Source: Mycobacteriales bacterium | Lineage (GTDB): Bacteria > Actinomycetota > Actinomycetes > Mycobacteriales > CADCTP01 | Direction of reading: 5' to 3' | Assembly: GCA_035995165.1 (NCBI GenBank) | Contig: DASYKU010000013.1 | Location: 1 to 46,600, forward strand | Length of the DNA stretch: 46,600 nt | Part shown: piece by piece, positions 8,083 to 16,413 of the stretch | Position numbering within the stretch: the stretch's first letter is position 1 | Layout of the letters: each line of letters begins with the position of its first letter | Translations under genes and position numbers: made by a program | Notes under the pieces: model-generated | Databases searched by the model: none | What the model saw: the letters and a program-made list of their open reading frames with translations, nothing else | What the model was told of the DNA's origin: nothing

Positions 8083-9507
8083 GTGCACGTGACCGCCGCG
8101 TCCGCGGGGATGTTCCGGAGCCTCCGGGTTCGCAACTACCGGCTCTACGCCAGCGGGCAGGTGATCTCCCTCACCGGCACCTGGATGCAGCGGGTCGCCC
8201 AGGACTGGTTGATCCTCGAGCTCTCCGGCAACTCCGGCACCGCGATCGGCATCGTGCTGGCCCTGCAGTTCGGCCCGACCCTGCTGTTCTCGCTCTGGGG
8301 CGGCGTCCTCGCCGACCGGTACGACAAGCGCAAGATCCTCTTCTTCACCCAGAGCGTGATGATCGCTCAGGCCGCGGTGCTGGGCGTGCTCGACGTCAGC
8401 GGCCACGTCCAGCTCTGGCACGTCTACCTGCTCGCTCTCGTGCTCGGCATCACCAGCTCGCTGGACGTCCCGGTGCGGCAGTCGTTCGTGGTCGAGATGG
8501 TCGGCGGCACCGACCTGCCCAACGCGGTCAGCCTGAACTCGGTCACGTTCAACACGGCCCGGATCGTCGGGCCCGCGCTGGCCGGCGTGCTCATCGCCGT
8601 GGTCGGCACCGGCTGGGTGTTCCTCGGCAACTCGATCTTCACGATCGCGGTGATCGTCGTGCTGGCCGCGATGCGGCCCTCGGAGCTGTTCCGCTCGCCA
8701 CCGACCGGCCGGTCACCGGGCCAGCTGGTCGAGGGCCTGCGGTACGTCAAGGGCCGCTCCGACCTGATCCTGCCGATGGTGCTGGTCTTCGTGGTCGGCA
8801 CCTTCGGGCTGAACTTCCCGGTCACGATGGCGCTGATGGCCAAGGAGGTCTTCGGCCGCGGGGCCGCCGGCTACGGCCTGTTCACCACCGCGATCGCGGT
8901 CGGCTCGCTCGGCGGCGCGCTCGTCTCGACCCGGCGTACGACCACGCCGCGCGCCCGGCTGCTGCTGGCCTCCTGCTTCGCGTTCGGGGCGATCGAGGCC
9001 GTGGTCGGGCTGGCCCCGACGTACTGGTCGGCGGTCGTGCTGCTGCTGCCGATGGGCGCGGCCACGCTGACGTTCACGATCGCGGCCAACTCGGCCGTGC
9101 AGCTGGGCAGCGACCCGGCGTTCCGGGGCCGGGTGATGGCGCTCTACCTGATGTGCTTCATGGGCGGTACGCCGATCGGGGCCCCGCTGGTCGGCCTGAT
9201 CTCCGACGCCTTCGGCCCCCGGGCCGGCGTGGTCAACTCCGGGGTGATCTGCGCCGTCGCCGCCGCGGTCGCCGCCGTGGTGACCGCCCGGCGGCGCGGA
9301 ACGACGCTGACCGCGCAGGTCGGCGCGCTGCCGCACCCGCACCTGCGGCACCACCGCCCGGCCCTGGTCCCGGTCGGCGGCCGGCCCGAGGCGGTCACTC
9401 CGATGGCCGAGCCGGCGGTCGCGATCGAGGTCGCCGCGCCGGCCGGGACGATCGAGGACGCGGCCCTGCTGGAGGCCGCCACCGCAGATCATCGACGAGC
9501 CAGCTGA
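8083..9507 (+). CDS. MFS efflux transporter (EntS-like group)
   Basis: About 474 residues with roughly 10-12 membrane segments. The start (MFRSLRVRNYRLYASGQ), LADRYDKRKIL at the cytoplasmic loop between TM2 and TM3, and LDVPVRQSFV near residue 130 are typical of the MFS_3/EntS group of drug or siderophore exporters. A polar, alanine-rich cytoplasmic tail of about 60 residues closes the protein. GTG 8083 has a purine-rich Shine-Dalgarno (GCAGAGGG). It lies 40 bp after marR and is probably part of that regulator's unit. The substrate cannot be told. Confidence 0.88.
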   Translation: MHVTAASAGMFRSLRVRNYRLYASGQVISLTGTWMQRVAQDWLILELSGNSGTAIGIVLALQFGPTLLFSLWGGVLADRYDKRKILFFTQSVMIAQAAVLGVLDVSGHVQLWHVYLLALVLGITSSLDVPVRQSFVVEMVGGTDLPNAVSLNSVTFNTARIVGPALAGVLIAVVGTGWVFLGNSIFTIAVIVVLAAMRPSELFRSPPTGRSPGQLVEGLRYVKGRSDLILPMVLVFVVGTFGLNFPVTMALMAKEVFGRGAAGYGLFTTAIAVGSLGGALVSTRRTTTPRARLLLASCFAFGAIEAVVGLAPTYWSAVVLLLPMGAATLTFTIAANSAVQLGSDPAFRGRVMALYLMCFMGGTPIGAPLVGLISDAFGPRAGVVNSGVICAVAAAVAAVVTARRRGTTLTAQVGALPHPHLRHHRPALVPVGGRPEAVTPMAEPAVAIEVAAPAGTIEDAALLEAATADHRRAS

Positions 9508-9525
9508 ATCGAGGAACTGGCGACC

Positions 9526-10002
9526 TTGAAGGCAGACGTTTACCTTCGGAAGATGGGGTCACCGACCTCCCTCACAGCAGGCATCCTCGAGCTGAGCGCG
9601 GCCGCGGTCTTCCCGGTGGTGCTCATCTGGATTGCGCTGCGCCTCGGCGCCATCTTCCGGTTCACGGTCCGGGTGCTCCGCTTCCTGCGGATCGTGCCCA
9701 AGCCGAAGCCCGAGCCGCCCGCGCCGCGGGTGCCGCTGGAGAAGCTCACCGCCGACCTCTGCCGGCTCTCGACCGCGATCCGGGACGTGCCGCCCGAGGC
9801 GTCGCGGGCGCGCAAGCACGGCCTGCTCCTGGCGTACGACGACGTGCTGGGGAAGGCCGCGCTGGCGCTGGAGGTGCCGCACGTGCTGACCGAGCTGTCG
9901 CTCGGCATGGACCGGGACCTGGAGCGGATGCGGGTCGAGGGCACGCTGCGGGACGGCGGTCTGCGGTTCGGTCCTGTCCGCAGGCGCCAGGACATGCCCT
10001 GA
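9526..10002 (+). CDS. Conserved actinobacterial one-TM protein of unknown function
   Basis: A 158-residue protein not recognised by function. One membrane segment at about residues 22-44 is followed by a basic stretch (RVLRFLRIVPKPKPEPP) and a soluble helical C-terminal half rich in Leu, Ala and Arg. TTG at 9526 is preferred because GAGGA lies about 10 nt upstream; ATG at 9553 would remove nine residues and has no ribosome site. It is 18 bp after the MFS gene, and its stop overlaps the unusual CTG start of thpR. Confidence 0.75.
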   Translation: MKADVYLRKMGSPTSLTAGILELSAAAVFPVVLIWIALRLGAIFRFTVRVLRFLRIVPKPKPEPPAPRVPLEKLTADLCRLSTAIRDVPPEASRARKHGLLLAYDDVLGKAALALEVPHVLTELSLGMDRDLERMRVEGTLRDGGLRFGPVRRRQDMP

Positions 10003-10544
10003 ACCAACGGCTGTTCGCGGCGGTCGTGCCGCCGCCGTCCGCGCTGGACCATCTCGGCGGGGCGCTGCGCCGGCTCCGGGACCGGCCCGGCGGGCCGCGC
10101 TGGGCCGGTCGCGAGACCCAGCACGTGACGCTCGCCTTCTTCGGTGAGGTGCCGGACGACCACGTCCCGGTGCTGACGGACGCGTTGTCCGACGCGCTGG
10201 GGGTGGTCGACGTGCATCTGCGGCTGGCCGGGGCCGGCACGTTCCCGGAGAAGGGCGACCCGCGGGTGCTCTGGGTCGGGGTCGACGGCGACGTCGAGAA
10301 GCTGGCCGCGCTCGCCGCCGCCGCGGCCGGGGCCGGGCGGGCGGCGGGGATCCCGATCGAGCGGCGGCCGTACCGGCCGCACGTGACCGTGGGCCGCTGG
10401 GCCGGCTCGGCCCGCGGCGACCGGAGGATCGCCGGGGCGCTGGGCAACTACGCCGGGCCGCACTTCACCGCGGGCGAGATCGTGCTGATGCGCAGCCACC
10501 ACGGCTCGTCCCCCCACTACGAGACCGTCTCCAGCTGGCGCTGA
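9999..10544 (+). CDS. thpR: RNA 2',3'-cyclic phosphodiesterase (ThpR), CTG start
   Basis: About 181 residues of the 2H phosphoesterase family, which opens 2',3'-cyclic phosphates on RNA. Both HxT catalytic motifs are present: HVTLAFFG near residue 43 and HVTVGRW near 128. The first strand (RLFAAVVPP) begins at codon 4. There is no in-frame ATG, GTG or TTG close upstream; the frame opens at CTG 9999, which overlaps the preceding stop as CTGA, with AGGA 7 nt upstream. A start at the next GTG (10026) would delete the first beta strand, so CTG initiation with translational coupling is the best reading. A bidirectional hairpin follows. Confidence 0.85.
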   Translation: MNQRLFAAVVPPPSALDHLGGALRRLRDRPGGPRWAGRETQHVTLAFFGEVPDDHVPVLTDALSDALGVVDVHLRLAGAGTFPEKGDPRVLWVGVDGDVEKLAALAAAAAGAGRAAGIPIERRPYRPHVTVGRWAGSARGDRRIAGALGNYAGPHFTAGEIVLMRSHHGSSPHYETVSSWR

Positions 10545-10558
10545 GCGACATGAGCAAG

Positions 10559-10605
10559 GCGGGGCGCCGGGCGACGCGGTGGGGACGTACCACCCGACGC
10601 CCCGC
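10559..10605. terminator. Bidirectional terminator between thpR and the aldo/keto reductase
   Basis: Arms at 10559-10571 (GCGGGGCGCCGGG) and 10593-10605 (CCCGACGCCCCGC) pair over 13 bp with one mismatch and a 21-nt loop. It lies between two convergent genes and can act on both strands. Confidence 0.6.
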
Positions 10606-10617
10606 TGACCACCCTGT

Positions 10618-10671
10618 CTACCAGGCGTGGTGAACCCGCGCAGGCGGTCGTTCCTACTACCAGGCGTAGTG
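10618..10671 (-). repeat. Duplicated 3' tail of the aldo/keto reductase
   Basis: Two near-identical 15-mers, 10657-10671 and 10618-10632, each encode H-x-A-W-stop on the minus strand (HYAW-stop, then HHAW-stop). They are 39 bp apart, an in-frame distance. The upstream copy is the real C-terminus, closed by a double TAG; the second is a silent echo after the stop. Confidence 0.6.
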
Positions 10672-11631
10672 CTCGGGCGCGGTCCTGTAGCCCGGGAAGA
10701 TCTCGTCCAGCCGGTCCAGGACCTTGTCCTCCAGGTGCACCTCGAGCGCGTGCTGGGTGCCGTCGAGCTGCTCCATGGTGCGCGGGCCGATGATCGGGCC
10801 GGTGACCGCGGGCCGGGTCAGCAGCCAGGCCAGCGCCACGTCGGCCGGCTCCTCGCCGAGCTCCTCACACAGGTCCTCGTACGCGCCGATGGCCTCCTTG
10901 TGCGCCTCCAGCGTCTCCTTGGCCCGGCCGGTCGTACGCCGGCTGCCCTCCCGCTCCTTGCGCAGCACGCCGCCGAGCAGGCCGCCGTGCAGCGGGCTCC
11001 ACGGGATGACGCCCAGCCCGTACGCCTGGGCCGCCGGCAGGACCTCCAGCTCCACCTCGCGGGTGAGCAGGTTGTAGATGGACTGCTCGGAGACCAGCCC
11101 GTAGGAGTGGCGGCGGAGGGCGGCCTCGTTGGCCTGGGCGATGTTCCAGCCGGCGAAGTTGGACGAGCCGACGTAGAGGATCTTGCCCTGCTGGACCAGG
11201 GTGTCCATGGCCTGCCAGATCTCGTCCCAGGGCGTTTCCCGGTCGACGTGGTGCATCTGGTAGAGGTCGATGTGGTCGGTCTGCAGGCGGGCGAGCGAGG
11301 CGTCGCAGGCGCGGCGGATGTTCAGCGCCGAGAGCTTGTCGTTGTTGGGCCACTTCTCGCCCATGTTGCCGTTCATCTTGGTGGCCAGGACGGTCTTGTC
11401 CCGGCGGTCGCCACCGAGGGCGAACCAGTTGCCGATGATCTCCTCGGTCCGGCCGCGGTTCTCGCCCCAGCCGTACACGTTGGCGGTGTCGAAGAAGTTG
11501 ATGCCGTACTCGTGGGCCTTGTCCATGATCGCGTGCGATGTCGGCTCGTCAGTCTCCGGCCCGAAGTTCATCGTGCCGAGCACGAGCCGCGACACGCGCA
11601 GCCCCGTCCGTCCGAGATAGGTGTACTCCAT
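10657..11631 (-). CDS. Aldo/keto reductase
   Basis: A 324-residue NADPH-dependent oxidoreductase of the AKR superfamily, (beta/alpha)8 barrel. The catalytic tetrad can be read as Asp and Tyr in FFDTANVYG (about residues 48-56), Lys in LATK (about 84) and His in YQMHH (about 126); the C-terminal IIGPRTMEQL segment is the usual cofactor 2'-phosphate region. ATG 11631 with GGTGAAGG upstream is chosen over longer frames that add a non-homologous N-terminus. A perfect palindrome 19-33 nt upstream overlaps the expected -10 region and resembles the one at the marR promoter, so the gene may be MarR-controlled. The natural substrate is unknown. Confidence 0.93.
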   Translation of the reverse strand: MEYTYLGRTGLRVSRLVLGTMNFGPETDEPTSHAIMDKAHEYGINFFDTANVYGWGENRGRTEEIIGNWFALGGDRRDKTVLATKMNGNMGEKWPNNDKLSALNIRRACDASLARLQTDHIDLYQMHHVDRETPWDEIWQAMDTLVQQGKILYVGSSNFAGWNIAQANEAALRRHSYGLVSEQSIYNLLTREVELEVLPAAQAYGLGVIPWSPLHGGLLGGVLRKEREGSRRTTGRAKETLEAHKEAIGAYEDLCEELGEEPADVALAWLLTRPAVTGPIIGPRTMEQLDGTQHALEVHLEDKVLDRLDEIFPGYRTAPEHYAW

Positions 11632-11649
11632 ACCTTCACCTTTCCCCCC

Positions 11650-11664
11650 GTTAGCAAAGCTAAC
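11650..11664 (-). promoter_or_regulatory. Perfect MarR-type palindrome in the aldo/keto reductase promoter
   Basis: GTTAGCAAAGCTAAC is a perfect 6-3-6 palindrome. On the minus strand it contains TTTGCT at the same register as TATGCT in the marR promoter site (7587-7601), so the operator would cover the -10 box. It ends 19 bp before the ATG at 11631. Confidence 0.6.
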
Positions 11665-11932
11665 AACGTGACGAGGTCGTCGTTCGCAGCGCGGTGCCGC
11701 CGCCCGGGGTTGGTGTCCTGAGGAACCCGTACCACCGGGCGCGGTAGCTACCACTCCCAGTGGTACCGGTTCCGGCGGACTGCCACGCCGGCGGGTGCTG
11801 GCTCCCCAGCAGGTGCGCCCCGATGGGCTCGGCGTGCCGACGACCGCTGTGGTGTCACTGGCCCGAGAAGCCCGCGTACAGCCTCGTCGGCGGGAACCGA
11901 CCGGTCCTGACCCGGAGCGATTCGCCGGGTCG
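11665..11932. other. Intergenic region without a recognisable gene
   Basis: Between the reductase promoter and the end of the next gene I see no credible coding frame. There is a hairpin at 11749-11765 (TACCAC, 5-nt loop, GTGGTA) overlapping a 10-bp palindrome GGTAGCTACC (11743-11752). The hairpin could end transcription from the leftward ABC genes, but it lies about 170 bp beyond the stop. Confidence 0.4.
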
Positions 11933-12616
11933 CTAGTGGACGGGGTCGGGGGCGCCTTCGGTGAGGTGGCCGTCGTGCATCGAGAGGACGCGATCGGCGT
12001 AGCCCCACGTCTCGGGGTTGTGGGTGGCGATCAGGCAGGACCCGCCGTGCCGGAGCAGGTCGCGGAACTCGGCGAAGATCGCGTCGGTCCAGCCGGCGTC
12101 CTGGTGCGCGGTCGGCTCGTCGGCCAGCAGCAGCGTCGGCCCCAGCAGCAGCGCCCGGGACGCCGCGCAGCGCTGCTGCTCGCCGAGCGAGGTCTGCTTC
12201 GGGTACCGCGCGGCCAGGTGTGCGATGCCGAGGCCGGTCATCAGCTCGGTCGCCCGCGGCCGCAGCTCGGCCAGCCGGCCGGTGAGCCGGGCCGGCAGCA
12301 GGATGTTCTCCTCCACGGTCAGGTCGTCGAGCAGCCCGAGCGCCTGCGGCACGATCGCCAGCCGCCGCCAGGGCAGCCGGTCCGGCGAGCTCACGGCCAG
12401 CTCCGACGTCCAGTCCAGGGTGCCGTCGTCCGGCTGCTCCCACCCGCAGAGCACGTTGAGCAGGGTCGACTTGCCCGAGCCGGACGGCCCGACCAGCGCG
12501 ATCAGCTCACCCGGGTGCAGCGTCAGCGACACCCCGCGCAGGGCGTGCACCTGCTCGTCCCCACGCCTGTACGACTTCTCCAGGCCGTGCGCGTCGACCA
12601 CCGCGGTGCCTACCAC
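11933..12616 (-). CDS. ABC transporter ATPase, MacB/LolD type with atypical signature
   Basis: About 227 residues. Walker A (GPSGSGKST), Q-loop (VPQ), Walker B (LLLADEPT) and H-loop (ATHN) are intact, but the signature motif is TSLGEQQ instead of LSGGQ and the D-loop reads AHQD. The motifs resemble ATPases that power FtsX-like permeases. GTG 12616 is chosen because GGAGGG precedes it by 4 nt; ATG 12649 would add eleven residues. It follows a second ATPase and a large FtsX-like permease on the same strand, and the unequal ATPases may form a heterodimer beneath that permease. No substrate is evident. Confidence 0.85.
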   Translation of the reverse strand: MVGTAVVDAHGLEKSYRRGDEQVHALRGVSLTLHPGELIALVGPSGSGKSTLLNVLCGWEQPDDGTLDWTSELAVSSPDRLPWRRLAIVPQALGLLDDLTVEENILLPARLTGRLAELRPRATELMTGLGIAHLAARYPKQTSLGEQQRCAASRALLLGPTLLLADEPTAHQDAGWTDAIFAEFRDLLRHGGSCLIATHNPETWGYADRVLSMHDGHLTEGAPDPVH

Positions 12617-12713
12617 GCCGCCCTCCGTTCGCCTCGTCGGTCGCTCCATTCCGCGGGCAACCGTGGGGCGATCAACCGCCCGGGGGCCCTGCGATGCTCA
12701 CTCCCTCGTCGGC

Positions 12714-13460
12714 TCACCACGACTCGACCACCTCTCCGTGTTCCAGCCGCAGCAGGTGGTCCGTCGAGCGCACCACCCGCGGGTCGTGCGAGGACAGCAG
12801 GAACGCCACGCCCTCGGCGCGCAGGTCGTGCACGGCCTCCAGCACCCGGTCCGCGGACGCCGAGTCCAGCTCCGCGGTGGGCTCGTCGGCGACCACGATC
12901 GCGGGCCGGCCGATCACGGCGCAGGCGAAGGACAGCCGCTGCTGCTCGCCGCCGGACAGCTGCACCGGCAGGTGCTCGGCCCGGTCGGTCAGCCCGAGCA
13001 CGGCCAGCAGCCGGTCGATCTCGCCCTCGTCCGGCCGCAGCCCGCGCAGCCTCGCGGCCAGCCGGACCTGCTCGGCGCCGCGGAGGTACTCGACCAGGTT
13101 GTCGACCGGGTTCTGGAAGACGTAGCCGACCGCGGTCCGGCGCAGCGCCCGCCGCTTGCGCACGCTCAGCTCGGCGATCTCCCGGCCGCCGACCCGGACC
13201 GAGCCCGAGGTCGGCCGGTCCACGCAGGCCAGGATCCGCAGCAGCGAGGACTTCCCCGACCCGGACGGCCCGACGATCGTGCTGACCCGACCGGCCGGGA
13301 ACTCCTTGTCGATCCCCTTCAGCGCCTGGACCTCTTCGTCCTCGATCACGTACGTCTTGCGTACGTCCCGGACGGCGGCCGCCGGTTCCGCGGCCGTGGC
13401 GAGCGGGCCACCCCAGTCGGAGTCGCCCCAGTCGTCGATCCCGTAGGACTCAGGAGCCAA
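12714..13460 (-). CDS. ABC transporter ATPase, MacB/LolD type, canonical motifs
   Basis: About 248 residues with a roughly 30-residue acidic N-terminal lead. All motifs are canonical: Walker A GPSGSGKSS, Q-loop FQN, signature LSGGEQQR, Walker B IVVADEPT, D-loop ELDSAS, H-loop SSHD. It should hydrolyse ATP to drive the FtsX-like permease encoded immediately upstream, whose end it overlaps by 11 bp. The start is TTG 13460, with GGAGG about 9-10 nt upstream. A 97-bp gap separates it from the atypical ATPase gene downstream. Confidence 0.88.
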   Translation of the reverse strand: MAPESYGIDDWGDSDWGGPLATAAEPAAAVRDVRKTYVIEDEEVQALKGIDKEFPAGRVSTIVGPSGSGKSSLLRILACVDRPTSGSVRVGGREIAELSVRKRRALRRTAVGYVFQNPVDNLVEYLRGAEQVRLAARLRGLRPDEGEIDRLLAVLGLTDRAEHLPVQLSGGEQQRLSFACAVIGRPAIVVADEPTAELDSASADRVLEAVHDLRAEGVAFLLSSHDPRVVRSTDHLLRLEHGEVVESW

Positions 13461-16227
13461 GGCGGAGCACCTCCGAGACGTCGGCGCGGTCGGCCGACCG
13501 CTGCGCGTACAGCGCGGCCAGCACGACGACCACCGCGACGGCCAGCGCCGAACCGGCGATGGCCGGCACCGGGACGGTGAGCAACGGGCCCGGTGGCCGG
13601 CTGGGGTCGATGTCGAGCCGGCGGAAGACCATGAGCACGGCGGCCCAGGCCAGCCCGGCCCCGATCACCCAGGCCAGCCCGAGCAGGACGCCGAGCTCGG
13701 CCAGCAGCGAGCGCAGGTGGGTGGCCCGGGTCAGGCCCATCCGCTTGCCCAGCGCGTACGAGGCCGAGCGGGAGCGTTGCCGGGTCTCCAGGTAGAGCAG
13801 CAGCCCGCCGATCGCGACCAGGCCGACGAGCGCGGCCAGCGCGGACAGGTAGTCGAAGGTCCAGGAGATGCCGAGGAAGTTGGCCACCTCGAAGACCGTG
13901 TCCTGCGAGGTGACCAGGTAGATCCGGGCGTTCTGGGCGGAGACCGCGGCCCGGGCCGCGTCCGGCGAGCCGTCCCGGCTCCAGACCTCGTTGAGCTGAC
14001 CGGCGAACTTGTCCACGGGGCCGAGCCGGGACCGGTCCACGACGAGCATCGGGCCGGGGATGCGCCGGCCGGGGAAGAGGTGCGCGTGCGCGGTGGTGAC
14101 CGCGTCGATCTTCGTCGTACCCAACCCGAGCTGGAACGTGGCCGGGAAGTCCGGGCCGTCCTCGACGATCGCGACCGCCGGGACCCGGCCGTCCGCGGCC
14201 GGCGCCCGCAGCTTCGCCATCAGCGTGCCCAGCGAGTCCTCGGCGAACCGCCGGTCCCAGTACGCGGTGGCCGGGAACGAGTCCGGGTCGATCGCCAGCA
14301 CGGTCACGTCGGTGGGCTGGCCGTCGACCTTGCCGTACAGATAGCGGAAGACGACCGTGCCGACGGCGTCGGTGGCGGGGGTGCGTTCGATCGGGTCGAC
14401 GGTCTGCACCGCGACCGTGCTGCCGTTGATCAGCCCGGCCTTGGAGTCCAGCGTGTACTGGGAGGTGCCGGTGAGGGTGGCGGCGTAGACGAGCACCGCG
14501 ATCGGCGTGCTCGCCGCGGCCAGCAGCACCACGCTGACCACCCGGGAGGCGGTGACCCGGCGGGTGGCCAGGTACCAGCCCGGGCTCAGCCGGGTCGCGG
14601 TCCGGCCCAGCCGCGGCAGCAGCGCCGCCAGCAGCCGGACCAGCAGCACCGCCGAGCCGACCAGGAACAACAGCGGGAACGCGACCACGAGCAGGTTGAT
14701 CTGGGCGATGCCGCCGTCGACGGTGACCGCGTCCTCGCGGCGCAGCTGCAGCCAGCAGCCGAGCGCGGCCCCGAGCAGCAGCAGCTCCCAGGGCACCAGC
14801 GCGACCCAGCCCCGGCGGGCCCCGACCGGCCGCTCGGTCGCGGCCCGGCTGCGCAGCCCGGCCACCAGGGCCAGCAGCGCCAGCCCGCCGGCGAGCGCGA
14901 CCAGCGCGGTCAGCCCGGCCTGCCAGGGTGCGGCCGCGTCCAGCAGCGGGCTCGGCCCGAGCAGCGCGACCAGCCACCGGGCCAGCACCCAGCCCAGCAC
15001 GGTGCCGACGATCGCCGGCAGCGCCAGCTCCAGCACGGCCTTGAGCGCCAGCGCGGACGGCCCGACCCCGCGCGAGGACAGCAGCCGCACCTCCCGCGCC
15101 CGCCGATCCGCCCAGTACGACCCGGCGGCGCCGACCAGCAGCAGCGCCAGCAGCGAGCCGCCGAGCGCGATCGGCAGCACCGGTCCGCGCAGACCCTGCC
15201 GGGTGAGCTCGGTCCGGTCCACGAACTGCGGCATCTGCCCGGACCCGGACGTGCGCTGGGCCAGCGCGGCCGGCTCGGGCAGGCTCAGCGCCCGGTACGC
15301 CGCCTGCTGCTGGGCCGCGATCGCCTTGCCCTGGGTGAGCGTGATGTCGGTGGTGTCGGCCGGGGCGATCCAGCTGTCCGTGCTGGAGCCGCGGTAGCTG
15401 TCCCGGATCGAGGTGAAGGTGGCCGCGTCGGTGGTGATGACCATCGGCGGCGGCGTGGAGTCGCCGCCGTAGCTGGGATTGAGGAACAGGCTCGTGTACG
15501 AGCACCAGTACGGCCGGACGGCCTCCTGGTCCAGGTTGCGGTAGATGCCGACCACCCGGATCGAGGTCTGCCCGCCCGCGCCGGCGCCGCCGGCCGAGAC
15601 CGTGATCCGGGAGCCGACCTTCGCGCTCAGCTGGGTCGCCATCCCGGCCTGCAGCCAGACCCCGGAGCCGCTCAGCGTCCGCCCGACCGGCGTGATCTGC
15701 GCCGTGGCGCCGTCCCGGTAGAACAGCCGGCCGCCGGCGCTCTCCACCCCGATCCCGAACTGCGGGCTCTGGTCGGACACCCGCAGCCGCGACGGCGAGG
15801 CCAGCCCGGCCCCGGCCATCGCCGTGCGGACGTCGGCGTCGGCGAGCTTCCGCGCGCCCTCGCGCTGGTCGGTCGTGTCGGACACGACCCGGCTCGACTG
15901 CACGGTCGGGTAGCCGGCGTCCGCGCACTGCGCGACCAGCAGCCGGCGCAGCGACTCCGAGGACGCCGAGGACAGGAACAACGCGGCCGAGGAGCTGGCG
16001 CAGGCCAGGATCGCCGCCGCCCCCAGCACGGCCAGGATCACCGCGGGCTGCCGGAACGGCAGGAACGGTGCCCGGGTCCACGGCGGCAGCAGGATGACGC
16101 CGCCCCCGGTACGCCGGCCGGGCGCGCGGGTCAGCGGCGGTGCGGTCCCGCCGGGGCGCGGCGGGTCGGCGATCGTGTCCGCCGGACCGGTCCTCGGCGC
16201 CTCCAACGTCGTCCGCACGGATCTCAC
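13450..16227 (-). CDS. FtsX-like ABC permease, large single-chain form
   Basis: About 925 residues. After a roughly 60-residue Pro/Arg-rich cytoplasmic lead, a membrane segment near residue 60 is followed by a large Ser/Thr-rich extracytoplasmic region. Clusters of hydrophobic helices lie in the middle and at the C-terminal end, the pattern of a permease with two FtsX/MacB halves fused in one chain. Such proteins act in envelope export or sensing rather than bulk import. GTG 16227 or GTG 16218 could start it; neither has a good Shine-Dalgarno. It heads an operon with the two ATPases and is divergent from the methyltransferase, with a small palindrome at 16258-16270 in the shared promoter region. 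Confidence 0.83.
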   Translation of the reverse strand: MRSVRTTLEAPRTGPADTIADPPRPGGTAPPLTRAPGRRTGGGVILLPPWTRAPFLPFRQPAVILAVLGAAAILACASSSAALFLSSASSESLRRLLVAQCADAGYPTVQSSRVVSDTTDQREGARKLADADVRTAMAGAGLASPSRLRVSDQSPQFGIGVESAGGRLFYRDGATAQITPVGRTLSGSGVWLQAGMATQLSAKVGSRITVSAGGAGAGGQTSIRVVGIYRNLDQEAVRPYWCSYTSLFLNPSYGGDSTPPPMVITTDAATFTSIRDSYRGSSTDSWIAPADTTDITLTQGKAIAAQQQAAYRALSLPEPAALAQRTSGSGQMPQFVDRTELTRQGLRGPVLPIALGGSLLALLLVGAAGSYWADRRAREVRLLSSRGVGPSALALKAVLELALPAIVGTVLGWVLARWLVALLGPSPLLDAAAPWQAGLTALVALAGGLALLALVAGLRSRAATERPVGARRGWVALVPWELLLLGAALGCWLQLRREDAVTVDGGIAQINLLVVAFPLLFLVGSAVLLVRLLAALLPRLGRTATRLSPGWYLATRRVTASRVVSVVLLAAASTPIAVLVYAATLTGTSQYTLDSKAGLINGSTVAVQTVDPIERTPATDAVGTVVFRYLYGKVDGQPTDVTVLAIDPDSFPATAYWDRRFAEDSLGTLMAKLRAPAADGRVPAVAIVEDGPDFPATFQLGLGTTKIDAVTTAHAHLFPGRRIPGPMLVVDRSRLGPVDKFAGQLNEVWSRDGSPDAARAAVSAQNARIYLVTSQDTVFEVANFLGISWTFDYLSALAALVGLVAIGGLLLYLETRQRSRSASYALGKRMGLTRATHLRSLLAELGVLLGLAWVIGAGLAWAAVLMVFRRLDIDPSRPPGPLLTVPVPAIAGSALAVAVVVVLAALYAQRSADRADVSEVLRLGS

Positions 16228-16257
16228 GGTAGGGGGTGGGAGCGGCCGTACAGGGGG

Positions 16258-16270
16258 TTCCGTGACGGAA
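16258..16270. promoter_or_regulatory. Small palindrome in a divergent promoter region
   Basis: TTCCGTGACGGAA is a perfect 5-3-5 inverted repeat between the leftward FtsX permease and the rightward methyltransferase. It could be an operator; there is no second copy in the window to support this. Confidence 0.3.
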
Positions 16271-16305
16271 TCGTGAGGCGGGGCGGCCGTTCGGAGTGGG
16301 CTGGA

Positions 16306-16311
16306 TAGCCT
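16306..16311 (+). promoter_or_regulatory. -10 box TAGCCT of the TrmH-family gene
   Basis: TAGCCT ends 6 nt before an in-frame GTG at 16318. Transcription should begin about there. Either that GTG is a leaderless start, or the mRNA has a roughly 96-nt leader before ATG 16414. Confidence 0.45.
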
Positions 16312-16413
16312 CACCGGGTGCAGGACGCGAGTCGACGGGGGAGTGAGCATCGCAGGACTGCCCGCGGTGGCATCCCGGGACCACCGCCCGAGGAGCGGGT
16401 CCGGAGACGACCC

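Noticed and set aside
11748-12443. Separate gene on the minus strand overlapping the atypical ATPase
   Set aside because: The translation is Arg/Ala-rich without motifs and in another frame from the ATPase, which carries Walker A and B motifs.
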